Assembly (NCBI RefSeq): GCF_015679265.1
Contig: NZ_CP064942.1
Span: 1-64,000 of the forward strand
Source of the DNA: Pontivivens ytuae
Lineage (GTDB): Bacteria > Pseudomonadota > Alphaproteobacteria > Rhodobacterales > Rhodobacteraceae
Reading direction: 5' to 3'
DNA: 64,000 bases
Made by a program: the position numbers and the translations under genes. Below are positions 16,648 through 24,353 of the stretch, one piece after another. Under the pieces are notes generated by a model that saw only the letters and a program-made list of their open reading frames with translations, ran no database searches and was not told where the DNA came from. Numbering within the stretch: position 1 is the stretch's first letter; the number at the start of each line of letters is the position of its first letter.

Positions 16648-18300
16648 ATGACCACCCAAGCGCCCGTTCGCTCCTCGACCAGCCGCAGGACGCTGCTCGA
16701 ACAGGAGGCCTATCCTGAGCTCCGCCCGGAGGTGGTCGAGCAGCTCCGCGAAGCCGGGGAAAGCCGGCGGGTCGCACGCGGTGACGTGCTCTTCGACGTC
16801 GGTCAGGACGGTTACGACTTCTTCCACATCCTGTCGGGCGCGGTGGCCATCGTGGACCGCTCGAACGGGCGCGCGGTGGTGCGGATCGAGGCGGGCAACT
16901 TCCTCGGCGAGATCGGGATGCTGATGGACCAGCGCACCTTTCTGGCCGGGGTGATGGACGAGGATGGCGAGGTGATCGTCATCCCGCAGGCCCGGATCAA
17001 GGAGCTCGTCGCCACCAATCCCGAGATCGGCGAAGTGGTCGTGGGGGCCTACGCGGCGCGGCGGCGGCTGCTCACCGAATGGGGCGAAGGCGGGCTCGTC
17101 ATCATCGGGGAGGCCGACGATCGCGAGACGCTGCGCCTGCGCGCCTTCGCCAGCCGCAGCCGCATTCCCCACCGCTGGATCGACCGCGCGGATGCGGAGG
17201 CAGTGGCCGAGATCGCGCGGAGCTGCGACCTGCCGCCCGAAGGTGCTGCGGTCGTCACCGGCCACGCGCAGGTCCTCGCCCGGCCGACACCGGCGGAGCT
17301 TGCGGCGGCGATCGGCCTCGACCTCGTGGCGGCCACGGATCAGGTCTTCGACGTCGCGATCATCGGTGCGGGGCCTGCAGGCCTCGCCGCCGCGGTCTAT
17401 GCCGCCTCCGAAGGGCTCTGCGTCCTCGTGGTCGAGGACACCGCCATCGGCGGACAGGCCGGGACATCGTCGCGCATCGAGAATTATCTGGGCTTTCCCA
17501 AGGGCATATCTGGGGCCGACCTCGCCTATCTGGGCGAAGTGCAGGCGGTGAAGTTCGGCGCCCGCGTCGCCTCGCCCCGGCGCGCGCGGACGCTGACCAA
17601 GTGCGACGATGGCTTCGAGATCACGCTCGACGACGACCGCGCGATCCGCTGCCGCAGCGTGATCCTCGCCAACGGGGTCCAGTACCGCAGGCTCCCGCTC
17701 GACCGGCTGGAGGAGTTCGAGGGCCGCGGCGTCTACTACGCGGCGACGGAGCTGGAGGCGAAGTTCTGCAAGGGGACCGAGGTCGTCATCATCGGCGGCG
17801 GCAACTCGGCGGGCCAGGCCGCCATGTACCTCTCCCGCCATGCGGAGTGCGCCCATGTGGCGGTGCGCGGCACCGGCCTTGCGGCCACGATGTCGTCCTA
17901 CCTCACCAACCGGGTGCTGAACGATGCGCGCATCAAGCTGTGGACAAGGACCGAAGTGGTGGCCCTGCACGGAACAGACCGGCTGGAGCGGCTGACCCTG
18001 CGCAACAAGGACAGCGGCGAGGAGGTGGAGATCCCCTGCCGTGCCCTTTTCATCATGGTCGGCGCGGCTCCGAATACCGGCTGGCTGGACGGCCAGGTGG
18101 CGCTGGACGACAAGGGCTTCGTGAAGACCGGCACGACGGCCGGGGTGGAGGCGAGCGACTTCGCCACCTCGCAGCCGGGCATCTTCGCGGTCGGCGACAT
18201 CCGCTCCGGCTCGGTCAAGCGCGTGGCGTCGGCGGTGGGCGAAGGCTCCGTCGTGGTCTCGGCGTTGCACGCCTATCTGGAGGGTGTGGAGGGCAACTAG
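16648..18300 (+). CDS. Cyclic-nucleotide-binding domain fused to thioredoxin-reductase-like flavoprotein
   Basis: 550-residue fusion with three parts. Residues ~20-145 form a cNMP-binding beta-barrel (FHILSGAVAIVDR, then GNFLGEIGML). Residues ~150-240 look like a glutaredoxin/thioredoxin-fold linker (LRAFASRSRIPHRWID, then VTGHAQVLARP). Residues ~245-550 are an FAD/NAD(P)H pyridine-nucleotide reductase with GAGPAGLAAAVYAASEG, GGGNSAGQAA and FAVGDIRSGSVKRVASAVGEG. The redox CxxC of classical TrxB is not present at the expected place (the region reads YYAATELEAKFCKG), so it is not a standard thioredoxin reductase. Start at ATG 16648 with GAGAGA upstream; the frame extends to 16468 without homology. 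The stop is shared tail-to-tail with phnM through a CTAG palindrome. Confidence 0.88.
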   Translation: MTTQAPVRSSTSRRTLLEQEAYPELRPEVVEQLREAGESRRVARGDVLFDVGQDGYDFFHILSGAVAIVDRSNGRAVVRIEAGNFLGEIGMLMDQRTFLAGVMDEDGEVIVIPQARIKELVATNPEIGEVVVGAYAARRRLLTEWGEGGLVIIGEADDRETLRLRAFASRSRIPHRWIDRADAEAVAEIARSCDLPPEGAAVVTGHAQVLARPTPAELAAAIGLDLVAATDQVFDVAIIGAGPAGLAAAVYAASEGLCVLVVEDTAIGGQAGTSSRIENYLGFPKGISGADLAYLGEVQAVKFGARVASPRRARTLTKCDDGFEITLDDDRAIRCRSVILANGVQYRRLPLDRLEEFEGRGVYYAATELEAKFCKGTEVVIIGGGNSAGQAAMYLSRHAECAHVAVRGTGLAATMSSYLTNRVLNDARIKLWTRTEVVALHGTDRLERLTLRNKDSGEEVEIPCRALFIMVGAAPNTGWLDGQVALDDKGFVKTGTTAGVEASDFATSQPGIFAVGDIRSGSVKRVASAVGEGSVVVSALHAYLEGVEGN

Positions 18301-19451
18301 AACACCCGCCGCCCCTCGCGCCAGACCGCGGTGACCTGCGGCTGACCCTCGACGCGCCGAACGGCGACAAGATCGGCGCGGGCGCCCTCCTCTATCCGGC
18401 CGCGATCGGTGAGACCAGCGAGGCGGGCCGGCGCTTCCGTCACCATGGCCACGGCCGCGGGAAGGTCGTGGGGCAGCGCGGGATCGTCGGCGATGGCGAA
18501 GGCCGCGTCGAGCGGGCTGCGCGGCACGTAGTCGGAGGCGAGCGCGTCCACCAGCCCCGCGGCCAAGAGCTCCTTCACCGCAACATTGCCGGACTGCGAG
18601 CCGCCGCGCAGGTAGTTCGGCGCCCCGGCGACGACCGCCTGGCCGAGCGCCCGGGCCCGCCGGGCAGCCTCGACCGTCGTCGGGAATTCGGAGATCGTGA
18701 CGCCTTCGGCCTGCGCCTGCTCCACATGGTCGACCGTGCGATCATCGTGGGTCATCAGCGGCGTGCCGTGCGCCTTCGCTGCCGCCACGACATGCGCCCG
18801 GACCTCGGGGCCGACACGCGCCGACCGCTCGAAGAGCTTGGCGAGCTGCCGGCGCCCTTCATCCTCGTCGATCTGCATGTCCTGGATCATGCGGCGCAGC
18901 CAGTGCTCCACATCCACGCTCTGCCGGTCGCCGGGCGTGTGGTCCATGACGGAGACGAGCCGTGCGATGTCGCGCCCGATGTTGGCATCCGTCAGCGCAA
19001 TGGTCTCCGGATCACAGATCTCACAACGCATGTGCAGGAGATGCTCCGCCCGGAACATGCCCTGCGCGCGGCCATGCTCCAGCGCATCCACAAGGGGGCC
19101 GAGGATCTCCCGCCGCTCGGGCCGCTTCATCGTCGCCCCGACGGAGAGGCTGTCGAACACCGTCGTCGTCCCGCCGGAGATCACGACCGCATCATGCGCC
19201 ATCAGCGCAGGCAGATAGGCCCATTGGACCGAGGCGCGCGGGTGGACGTGGGTCTCCACATGATCCGTGTGCAGATCGACGATGCCGGGGATCAGGACCT
19301 GTCCGTCGAGGTCGAGGCCGTCCGGGCTGCGCTCCGACACCTCCGCGATCCGGCCCTCCTGCAGGGTGACGCTGCCGTGGAACACCGCTCCGGGCGCCAC
19401 GATGGTGGCGTTGGTCAGCGTCAGCGGACGATCGGGTTTCAGATCGAACAT
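18297..19451 (-). CDS. phnM: Alpha-D-ribose 1-methylphosphonate 5-triphosphate diphosphatase (PhnM)
   Basis: PhnM is the metal-dependent amidohydrolase-fold enzyme of the C-P lyase pathway that releases pyrophosphate from the phosphonate-ribose-triphosphate intermediate. The 384-residue product shows the metal motif VDLHTDHVETHVHPR near residues 53-67, a late HDD (THDDRT), and the C-terminal GRIEEGARADLV. ATG 19451 is chosen over 19478 because a GGGAG ribosome site lies 6 nt before it. No other phn genes are in the window, so this copy stands alone. It starts 101 bp after the last gene of the large leftward operon and could be read through from it. Confidence 0.92.
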   Translation of the reverse strand: MFDLKPDRPLTLTNATIVAPGAVFHGSVTLQEGRIAEVSERSPDGLDLDGQVLIPGIVDLHTDHVETHVHPRASVQWAYLPALMAHDAVVISGGTTTVFDSLSVGATMKRPERREILGPLVDALEHGRAQGMFRAEHLLHMRCEICDPETIALTDANIGRDIARLVSVMDHTPGDRQSVDVEHWLRRMIQDMQIDEDEGRRQLAKLFERSARVGPEVRAHVVAAAKAHGTPLMTHDDRTVDHVEQAQAEGVTISEFPTTVEAARRARALGQAVVAGAPNYLRGGSQSGNVAVKELLAAGLVDALASDYVPRSPLDAAFAIADDPALPHDLPAAVAMVTEAPARLAGLTDRGRIEEGARADLVAVRRVEGQPQVTAVWREGRRVF

Positions 19452-19552
19452 CTCGGTCTCCCACGGCAGGCGGCTCATTCCGTGAGATCGGCTGAAACCG
19501 TATCTGTGCAAGGTCCGGATGACGGATCGGCGACGTTTCGGTGACGTTGCGC

Positions 19553-20269
19553 CTAGCTTGCGGCGACCTGGCAGCCCATGCCCGCGACCCACGCGCCGTC
19601 GGCGTTGTCGACCTCGGCATGGACGCGGAAGGTTCGGCTGCCGAAATCGATCGCGGGATCGACGAAGGTGATGCGGCCGGCCTTCCGGTTGCCGTTCTCC
19701 GCCGAGAGCATCAGACGGTCGCCGACGCCGAAGCGGCCATGCTCCGCGGCAGGCACCGACAGCTCGGCGCGCAGGCGGCTGACCTGGATCACGGTCATCA
19801 CCGGCTCGTCGCCCGCGACTTCACCGACCGAGAGCGGCGCCTCGGTAACGATCCCGTCATGGGGCGCGCTGATCGTGTAACGCGCGATCTCGGCCCGGAT
19901 CTCGGCGAGATCGGCCTCGGCGCGGCGCACGGCGTTGGTCAGCTCGTCCCGCTCCGCGGCCGGAAGCATGTTGCCGAGCCGCTCGGCGCGGGCGAGCGCA
20001 CGGGCGGCAAAGGCGCGTTCGCCCTCCAGCCGCGCGGCGCGGGCATCGAGGGCGGCGTGAGAGAACTCCAGCAACACATCGCCCGCCTGCACCGCGTCGC
20101 CGAGATCCGCGCGCCGGGCGCTCACGATCTCGCGCAGGGGGCTGGAGAGCTCCGTGCTCTCCGCCGGGCGGATCAGGCAGGAGGCGAACTCGAGGCTGCC
20201 CTCTTGCGCCTGCGCGGCACCCACAAACAGGAGAAGGCTAGCGGCGACGCGTGAAACTGAGCATCTCAT
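19553..20269 (-). CDS. Periplasmic HlyD-like membrane-fusion adaptor (small)
   Basis: 238-residue protein with a signal peptide (MRCSVSRVAASLLLFVGAAQA, cleavage likely after AQA). It has the half-motifs of a barrel-sandwich (lipoyl-like) domain around residues 35-70 and 133-160 (VSARRADLGDAVQAGDVLLE and ISAPHDGIVTEAPLSVGEV). These flank a short helical hairpin, followed by a beta-barrel segment ending at the C-terminus. This is the RND/HlyD periplasmic adaptor architecture in minimal form, without the long coiled coil. The ATG at 20269 has an AGGAG ribosome site and overlaps the end of the SecA-like gene by 32 bp, so it is the terminal gene of the operon. Its likely role is a periplasmic link between inner-membrane partners and TolC. 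Confidence 0.85.
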   Translation of the reverse strand: MRCSVSRVAASLLLFVGAAQAQEGSLEFASCLIRPAESTELSSPLREIVSARRADLGDAVQAGDVLLEFSHAALDARAARLEGERAFAARALARAERLGNMLPAAERDELTNAVRRAEADLAEIRAEIARYTISAPHDGIVTEAPLSVGEVAGDEPVMTVIQVSRLRAELSVPAAEHGRFGVGDRLMLSAENGNRKAGRITFVDPAIDFGSRTFRVHAEVDNADGAWVAGMGCQVAAS

Positions 20270-22190
20270 CCCGTTTCTCCTCGCTTTTCAGGAGCTTGAC
20301 GCGGCGGCTGCGGCGGATGCCTTCCAGCCGGTTCCGGCGGTAGGCCAGATAGCGGAAGTAAAACGCCGAGGCCGCCGCCGGCGCAAGGGCGCGCAAGCGT
20401 CCGAAGGCCGCGATGGCACCGCGCGACAACAACAGCTTCAGCTCCGGCTCGTCGAGCGCGTGGACGATGTCGTAGCTGCCCGGGTCGCCCTGTCGCCCCG
20501 CCCGGCCGTAGAGCTGCCGGTCGAGCCGGTCGCTTTCCAGCGCATCGGCGATGACGACGTGGAGGCCGCCTGCATCCTTCACCGCCTTCGAGAGTTTGAT
20601 GTCGGTCCCGCGCCCGGCCATGTTGGTGACGACCGTGACGCGCCCGCCCTGCCCGGCCTCGGCCACGATCTCCGCCTCCTCCGCCAGCCGCCGCGCGTTG
20701 AGCACGTCATGCGGCAGCGCGCGGTCGCGCAGCCGCTCGGCCAGCGCTTCGGAGAGCTGGACCGACGACACACCCAGCAGCACCGGGCGTCCCTGGTCCC
20801 GGATCTCCTCGGCCCGCGCCACGGCCCAGTCCAGCTTTTCGTCGGTGGTCGAGAACAGCCGGCGGTGGAGGCGCTGGCGGATCACCGGCTTGTGCGTCGG
20901 CACGGCGGCGAGGCCGGTGCGGTAGATGTCGCGCATCTCAGCGCGCACCTCGCGCATCGTGCCGCTCATCCCCGCGATCTTGTGATACTTGCGGAAATAG
21001 AGCTGGAAACTGAGCTTCGCCAAGGTCTTGCGCGAAGCCGACGGCTCCAGCCCCTCGCGCACTTCGAGGATCTGCTGGAGGCCGAAGGGCAGCGAGCGGT
21101 CGGGCATCGGGCGGCCTGTCTGCTGGTCGACCAGCACGATCTTCTCCTCCTCCACGATGTAATGCGTGTCGCGGCGGAAGCGGTCGCGGGCCGCGCGGGC
21201 CTGGGTCAGCACCTCCTCGGCCAGCGCCAGCGCCTGCCATTCTGGATCCGGGTCGTCGAGCGTGGCGACGAGGCGGGCGAGCGCCTCGGTCCGCAGGGCG
21301 GAAAAGCCCAGATCGTCCTCGTCCTCCCACGCGCTATCATCGCGCTCGGCCAGCTCCATGGCTTGCTGGAGGAACCGGGGCGAGAGGGTGTTGCGCGTCG
21401 GCTCGGTCAGGATCAGCGGGATGTTCGCCTCGTCGATCAGCACGCTGTCGGCTTCGTCCACGATGACATAGTCGAGGCGGGTGACGAGCGGCGGCTCCAC
21501 CGTCTCCAGCCACATGCGGTAGGCGAGGGGCGAGCGCGCGGCCTCCTTCGCGCGGTCCTTCAAGTAGTCGAAGACCAGCTCCTTGTTGGTGCAGTAGGTG
21601 ACGTTGGCGGCGTAGGCGGCGCGCTTTTCCGGCAGTTCCATGCCGTGGATGACATGGGCGGAGGTGAGGCCGAGGCGCGCGAGAATCGGCGCGGTCTCGG
21701 CTGCGTCACGCTCGGCGAGGTAGTCGTTGACGGTGACGACATGCACGGCGCAGCCCGCGAGGGCGTGGAGGGCCGCAGGCAGGGCGGCGGTGAAGGTCTT
21801 GCCCTCCCCCGTCGCCATCTCCACGAACCGCCCGCGGGCAAGATGCAGCCCGGCGAGGAGCTGGGTGTCGTGGAAGCGAAAGCCGGTCTCGCGGCAGAAC
21901 GCCTCGTCGATCAGGGCGAAGGCGTCGACCAGCAGGCGGCCGGTCAGTTCGCCCTGCCGGAGGGCCGCGCCAACCTCCGCGGCCCGATCGCGCAGGCCCG
22001 TGTCATCCAGATCGCTCAGCGAGCCCCGTGCCGCCCGGATCGCCGCCAGCTGACGCCGCCGGGTGAAGCGGTTGTCCCGCGGCAGATCGGCGAGCGCGGT
22101 CAGGAACCGCCGCGTCTTCGACGCGGCCTCCGCCCGCTCCGGCGGGGTCAGCGGCAGGGCGCCGCGCGGGGGTGGCAGATGCGCGGTCAT
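20238..22190 (-). CDS. SecA-like preprotein translocase ATPase, short accessory form
   Basis: 650-residue SecA homologue. Walker A is at 125-132 (MATGEGKT). The DEAD motif with its SecA-type continuation (VDEADSVLIDEA) follows, then the preprotein cross-linking region (VLVDQQTGRPMPDRSLPFGLQQ), the second motor domain with NMAGRGTDI, and motif VI (GRAGRQGDPGS). Only ~60 residues follow motif VI. The helical scaffold, helical wing and zinc-binding tail of housekeeping SecA (about 900 residues) are therefore missing. It cannot be the cell's main SecA. ATG 22190 overlaps the stop of the protease/adaptor gene, so it is coupled to it. The likely role is energising export or membrane insertion of a dedicated substrate, most obviously the giant protein of this operon (inference). 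Confidence 0.9.
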   Translation of the reverse strand: MTAHLPPPRGALPLTPPERAEAASKTRRFLTALADLPRDNRFTRRRQLAAIRAARGSLSDLDDTGLRDRAAEVGAALRQGELTGRLLVDAFALIDEAFCRETGFRFHDTQLLAGLHLARGRFVEMATGEGKTFTAALPAALHALAGCAVHVVTVNDYLAERDAAETAPILARLGLTSAHVIHGMELPEKRAAYAANVTYCTNKELVFDYLKDRAKEAARSPLAYRMWLETVEPPLVTRLDYVIVDEADSVLIDEANIPLILTEPTRNTLSPRFLQQAMELAERDDSAWEDEDDLGFSALRTEALARLVATLDDPDPEWQALALAEEVLTQARAARDRFRRDTHYIVEEEKIVLVDQQTGRPMPDRSLPFGLQQILEVREGLEPSASRKTLAKLSFQLYFRKYHKIAGMSGTMREVRAEMRDIYRTGLAAVPTHKPVIRQRLHRRLFSTTDEKLDWAVARAEEIRDQGRPVLLGVSSVQLSEALAERLRDRALPHDVLNARRLAEEAEIVAEAGQGGRVTVVTNMAGRGTDIKLSKAVKDAGGLHVVIADALESDRLDRQLYGRAGRQGDPGSYDIVHALDEPELKLLLSRGAIAAFGRLRALAPAAASAFYFRYLAYRRNRLEGIRRSRRVKLLKSEEKRDEMLSFTRRR

Positions 22191-24349
22191 CCGGGGCCGA
22201 ACCTCCGCAAGCCCTCGCGCAGCAGCGGCTGGACGACGCGGGGAAAGAGCGGCTCCCACGGGTGGACGAGCTTCAACTGCACCTGATCGCCGAGCGCGAG
22301 GTCGGCGAAATCGCCGTCCGCCTCCAGCCAGAAATGCGGGGCGGTGGCGCGCACGGCGTCCGCGTTGGTCTCGTCCGGTGCCGTCAGGATCGGCCCGCCG
22401 GAGCGGTCGGCCAGCCGCGGGTCGATCAGCGCGCGGGAGGCGTTGGGCATGATCTCCACCTCCTCGGCCAGCCGGGGCGCGCCGGGGGCGGCGTCGGTGA
22501 TGAAGCGCGCCTCGGTGATGCCGCGCTCGATGTTCCGCCCTGCCCCCTCGGGCAGCATGGCGAGCAGGCGGCGGCTCTCCGGCCGGTCCACGAAGGCGAC
22601 GCGGGAGCCGCGCAGGATAAGCTCGCCCAAGGTCGGCTCCGGCGTGTCCCAGACGAGGATGCCGGCGCGCCCGGCGCGCAGTTCCGCCGCCGCGACCTTG
22701 TCCTGGAGGTCGGCACGTGCCGCCTCAAGTGCCGCGATCTCCCGCGAGATGGCCGACGCCAGCGCCCCGTCGCTGCGGCCCTGCGCGATCCGCAGTTCCG
22801 CCTCGCGCGCCGCGACCTGCGCGTCGAGGGCCAGCACTTCCGTTTCCAGCCGGTCGGGGGCGAGGCGCAACAACAGGTCGCCGGGGGCCACCCGCGCGCC
22901 CTCCTCCGCCACGATTTCCACCAGCCGCCCTTCGGAGCCGGAGAACACCGCCGCCTCCTCCCCGCTTGCGACGACCGCGCGCACGGTGGTGGAGCTCGGC
23001 AGCGGAACGAAGAAGATCAGCGCCGCGAGCACGGCGAAGAAGGCGAGAAGGCGGGGCACGATGCTCCTCCGTCTGGTGTTGAAGGCGGGGCTTCTGAGGT
23101 TGCGCCACGCCGCTTGCGCATTGGGCCAGACAAGGCCCGCGCCGACGATCCAGATGGCGAGGACCTGGCCCACGTAAGGCACCTTGTCCGTCACGATCAG
23201 CGCGATGGAAAAGGTGACGAAGACCCGGTAGCAGAAGGCGGCGGCGGCGTAGCTCGCCATCCAGGCGCGGGAGGATGGCCCGGCGGTTTCAGTCTCCGGC
23301 TCCGGCGGGTAGCCGAAGAGCCGCTTGAACCAGCGTCCGATCAGCGCCTGTCCCCGGTTGCCCAGGTTCGGCGTCTGCGTGAGGTCGGCGAGCGCATAAT
23401 AGCCGTCGAAGCGCAGCAGCGGGTTGCCGTTGAAGAACAGTGTCGAGATCGTGCAGATGACGATGACGTTGAAGAGGATCGCGCGCAGCAGACCCGGATC
23501 GGTCTCCGCCCACATCAGGATCGCGAGCGCGCCTATGCCGAGCTCCGCAAGGATCCCCGCGACCGCCACCAGCGCCCGGCTGCCATGGGCGCGAAAGTAG
23601 TTGGCGGCGGATGCATCGACATAGGGCATCGGCACGAAGATCAGGAACATGATCCCCGTCTCCGTCACCTGCCCGCCGAAGCGGCGCACGGCGAGCGCGT
23701 GGGCGAGCTCATGCAGCAGCTTCACCACCGGGTAAACGCAGACGAGGATCACGAGGTTGTTCGGCGCCAGCGCCCGGTCCGCGAGGTTGCCGGTCAGCGC
23801 CTCCCAGTTCCGGATCAGCTCGACGCCTGCCATCCCCATCAAAAGGAGCAGCACCGCAAGCCCCGCCCAGGAGAACACGAAGCGCGCGAACCGACCCGCG
23901 GCCTCGCCGTCGAGCCACGGCGCGGGGTTGTAGAGCGGGATCTTCTGGCTGACCGGGGATTTCAGGAGGGCGCGCCACACCGCGCTCTCCTTCTTCGCCT
24001 GGGATTTGGCAAGCGCCTCGGCCTTCGGCACGCCCTCCACCGCCACGATGCCGCTGTCGTAGAGGCGGCTCATCAGCTCGATGAATTCGTCCTGCGGCGG
24101 CAGGTCGGGATCGTTGGCGCGGGCGAGCCCGGTCCAGATCTCGTCCAGCGTCTCGCGCCCGTTGAAGCGCTGAACGATGGCCCAGCCCGCCTCGGCCAGC
24201 CGGTGGGTCTTGCCCGATGCGCGGTCGAGCAGGACGTACCAGCGGGTGCCGAGGTATTCGTGCAGCGCCACCTCGATCTGCGCGCGCAGGCGCGGGCGCA
24301 GGTCGGCGACGCGGTACCAGTCCTGGCTCAGAAGCTGCGCGCGGGCCAT
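22187..24349 (-). CDS. PqqD-like / M50 (site-2) metalloprotease / HlyD-adaptor fusion membrane protein
   Basis: 720-residue integral membrane protein. Residues ~20-105 resemble a PqqD-like RiPP-recognition winged helix (GWAIVQRFNGRETLDEIW). A transmembrane core (~155-450) carries the zinc motif HELAH at 213-217 and the matching site-2-protease motif NGNPLLRFDG at 307-316, so protease residues are intact. After the last helix (LLAFFAVLAALIFFV), the C-terminal ~270 residues form a periplasmic HlyD-like barrel-sandwich with a coiled-coil hairpin (GARVAPGDLLLRLAP, then an Ala/Glu-rich helix). Similar PqqD-M50-HlyD proteins exist in bacterial export loci, but their substrates are mostly unknown. 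It sits 4 bp after the GAF-HlyD gene and overlaps the SecA-like gene. Confidence 0.9.
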   Translation of the reverse strand: MARAQLLSQDWYRVADLRPRLRAQIEVALHEYLGTRWYVLLDRASGKTHRLAEAGWAIVQRFNGRETLDEIWTGLARANDPDLPPQDEFIELMSRLYDSGIVAVEGVPKAEALAKSQAKKESAVWRALLKSPVSQKIPLYNPAPWLDGEAAGRFARFVFSWAGLAVLLLLMGMAGVELIRNWEALTGNLADRALAPNNLVILVCVYPVVKLLHELAHALAVRRFGGQVTETGIMFLIFVPMPYVDASAANYFRAHGSRALVAVAGILAELGIGALAILMWAETDPGLLRAILFNVIVICTISTLFFNGNPLLRFDGYYALADLTQTPNLGNRGQALIGRWFKRLFGYPPEPETETAGPSSRAWMASYAAAAFCYRVFVTFSIALIVTDKVPYVGQVLAIWIVGAGLVWPNAQAAWRNLRSPAFNTRRRSIVPRLLAFFAVLAALIFFVPLPSSTTVRAVVASGEEAAVFSGSEGRLVEIVAEEGARVAPGDLLLRLAPDRLETEVLALDAQVAAREAELRIAQGRSDGALASAISREIAALEAARADLQDKVAAAELRAGRAGILVWDTPEPTLGELILRGSRVAFVDRPESRRLLAMLPEGAGRNIERGITEARFITDAAPGAPRLAEEVEIMPNASRALIDPRLADRSGGPILTAPDETNADAVRATAPHFWLEADGDFADLALGDQVQLKLVHPWEPLFPRVVQPLLREGLRRFGPG

Positions 24350-24353
24350 CGGC

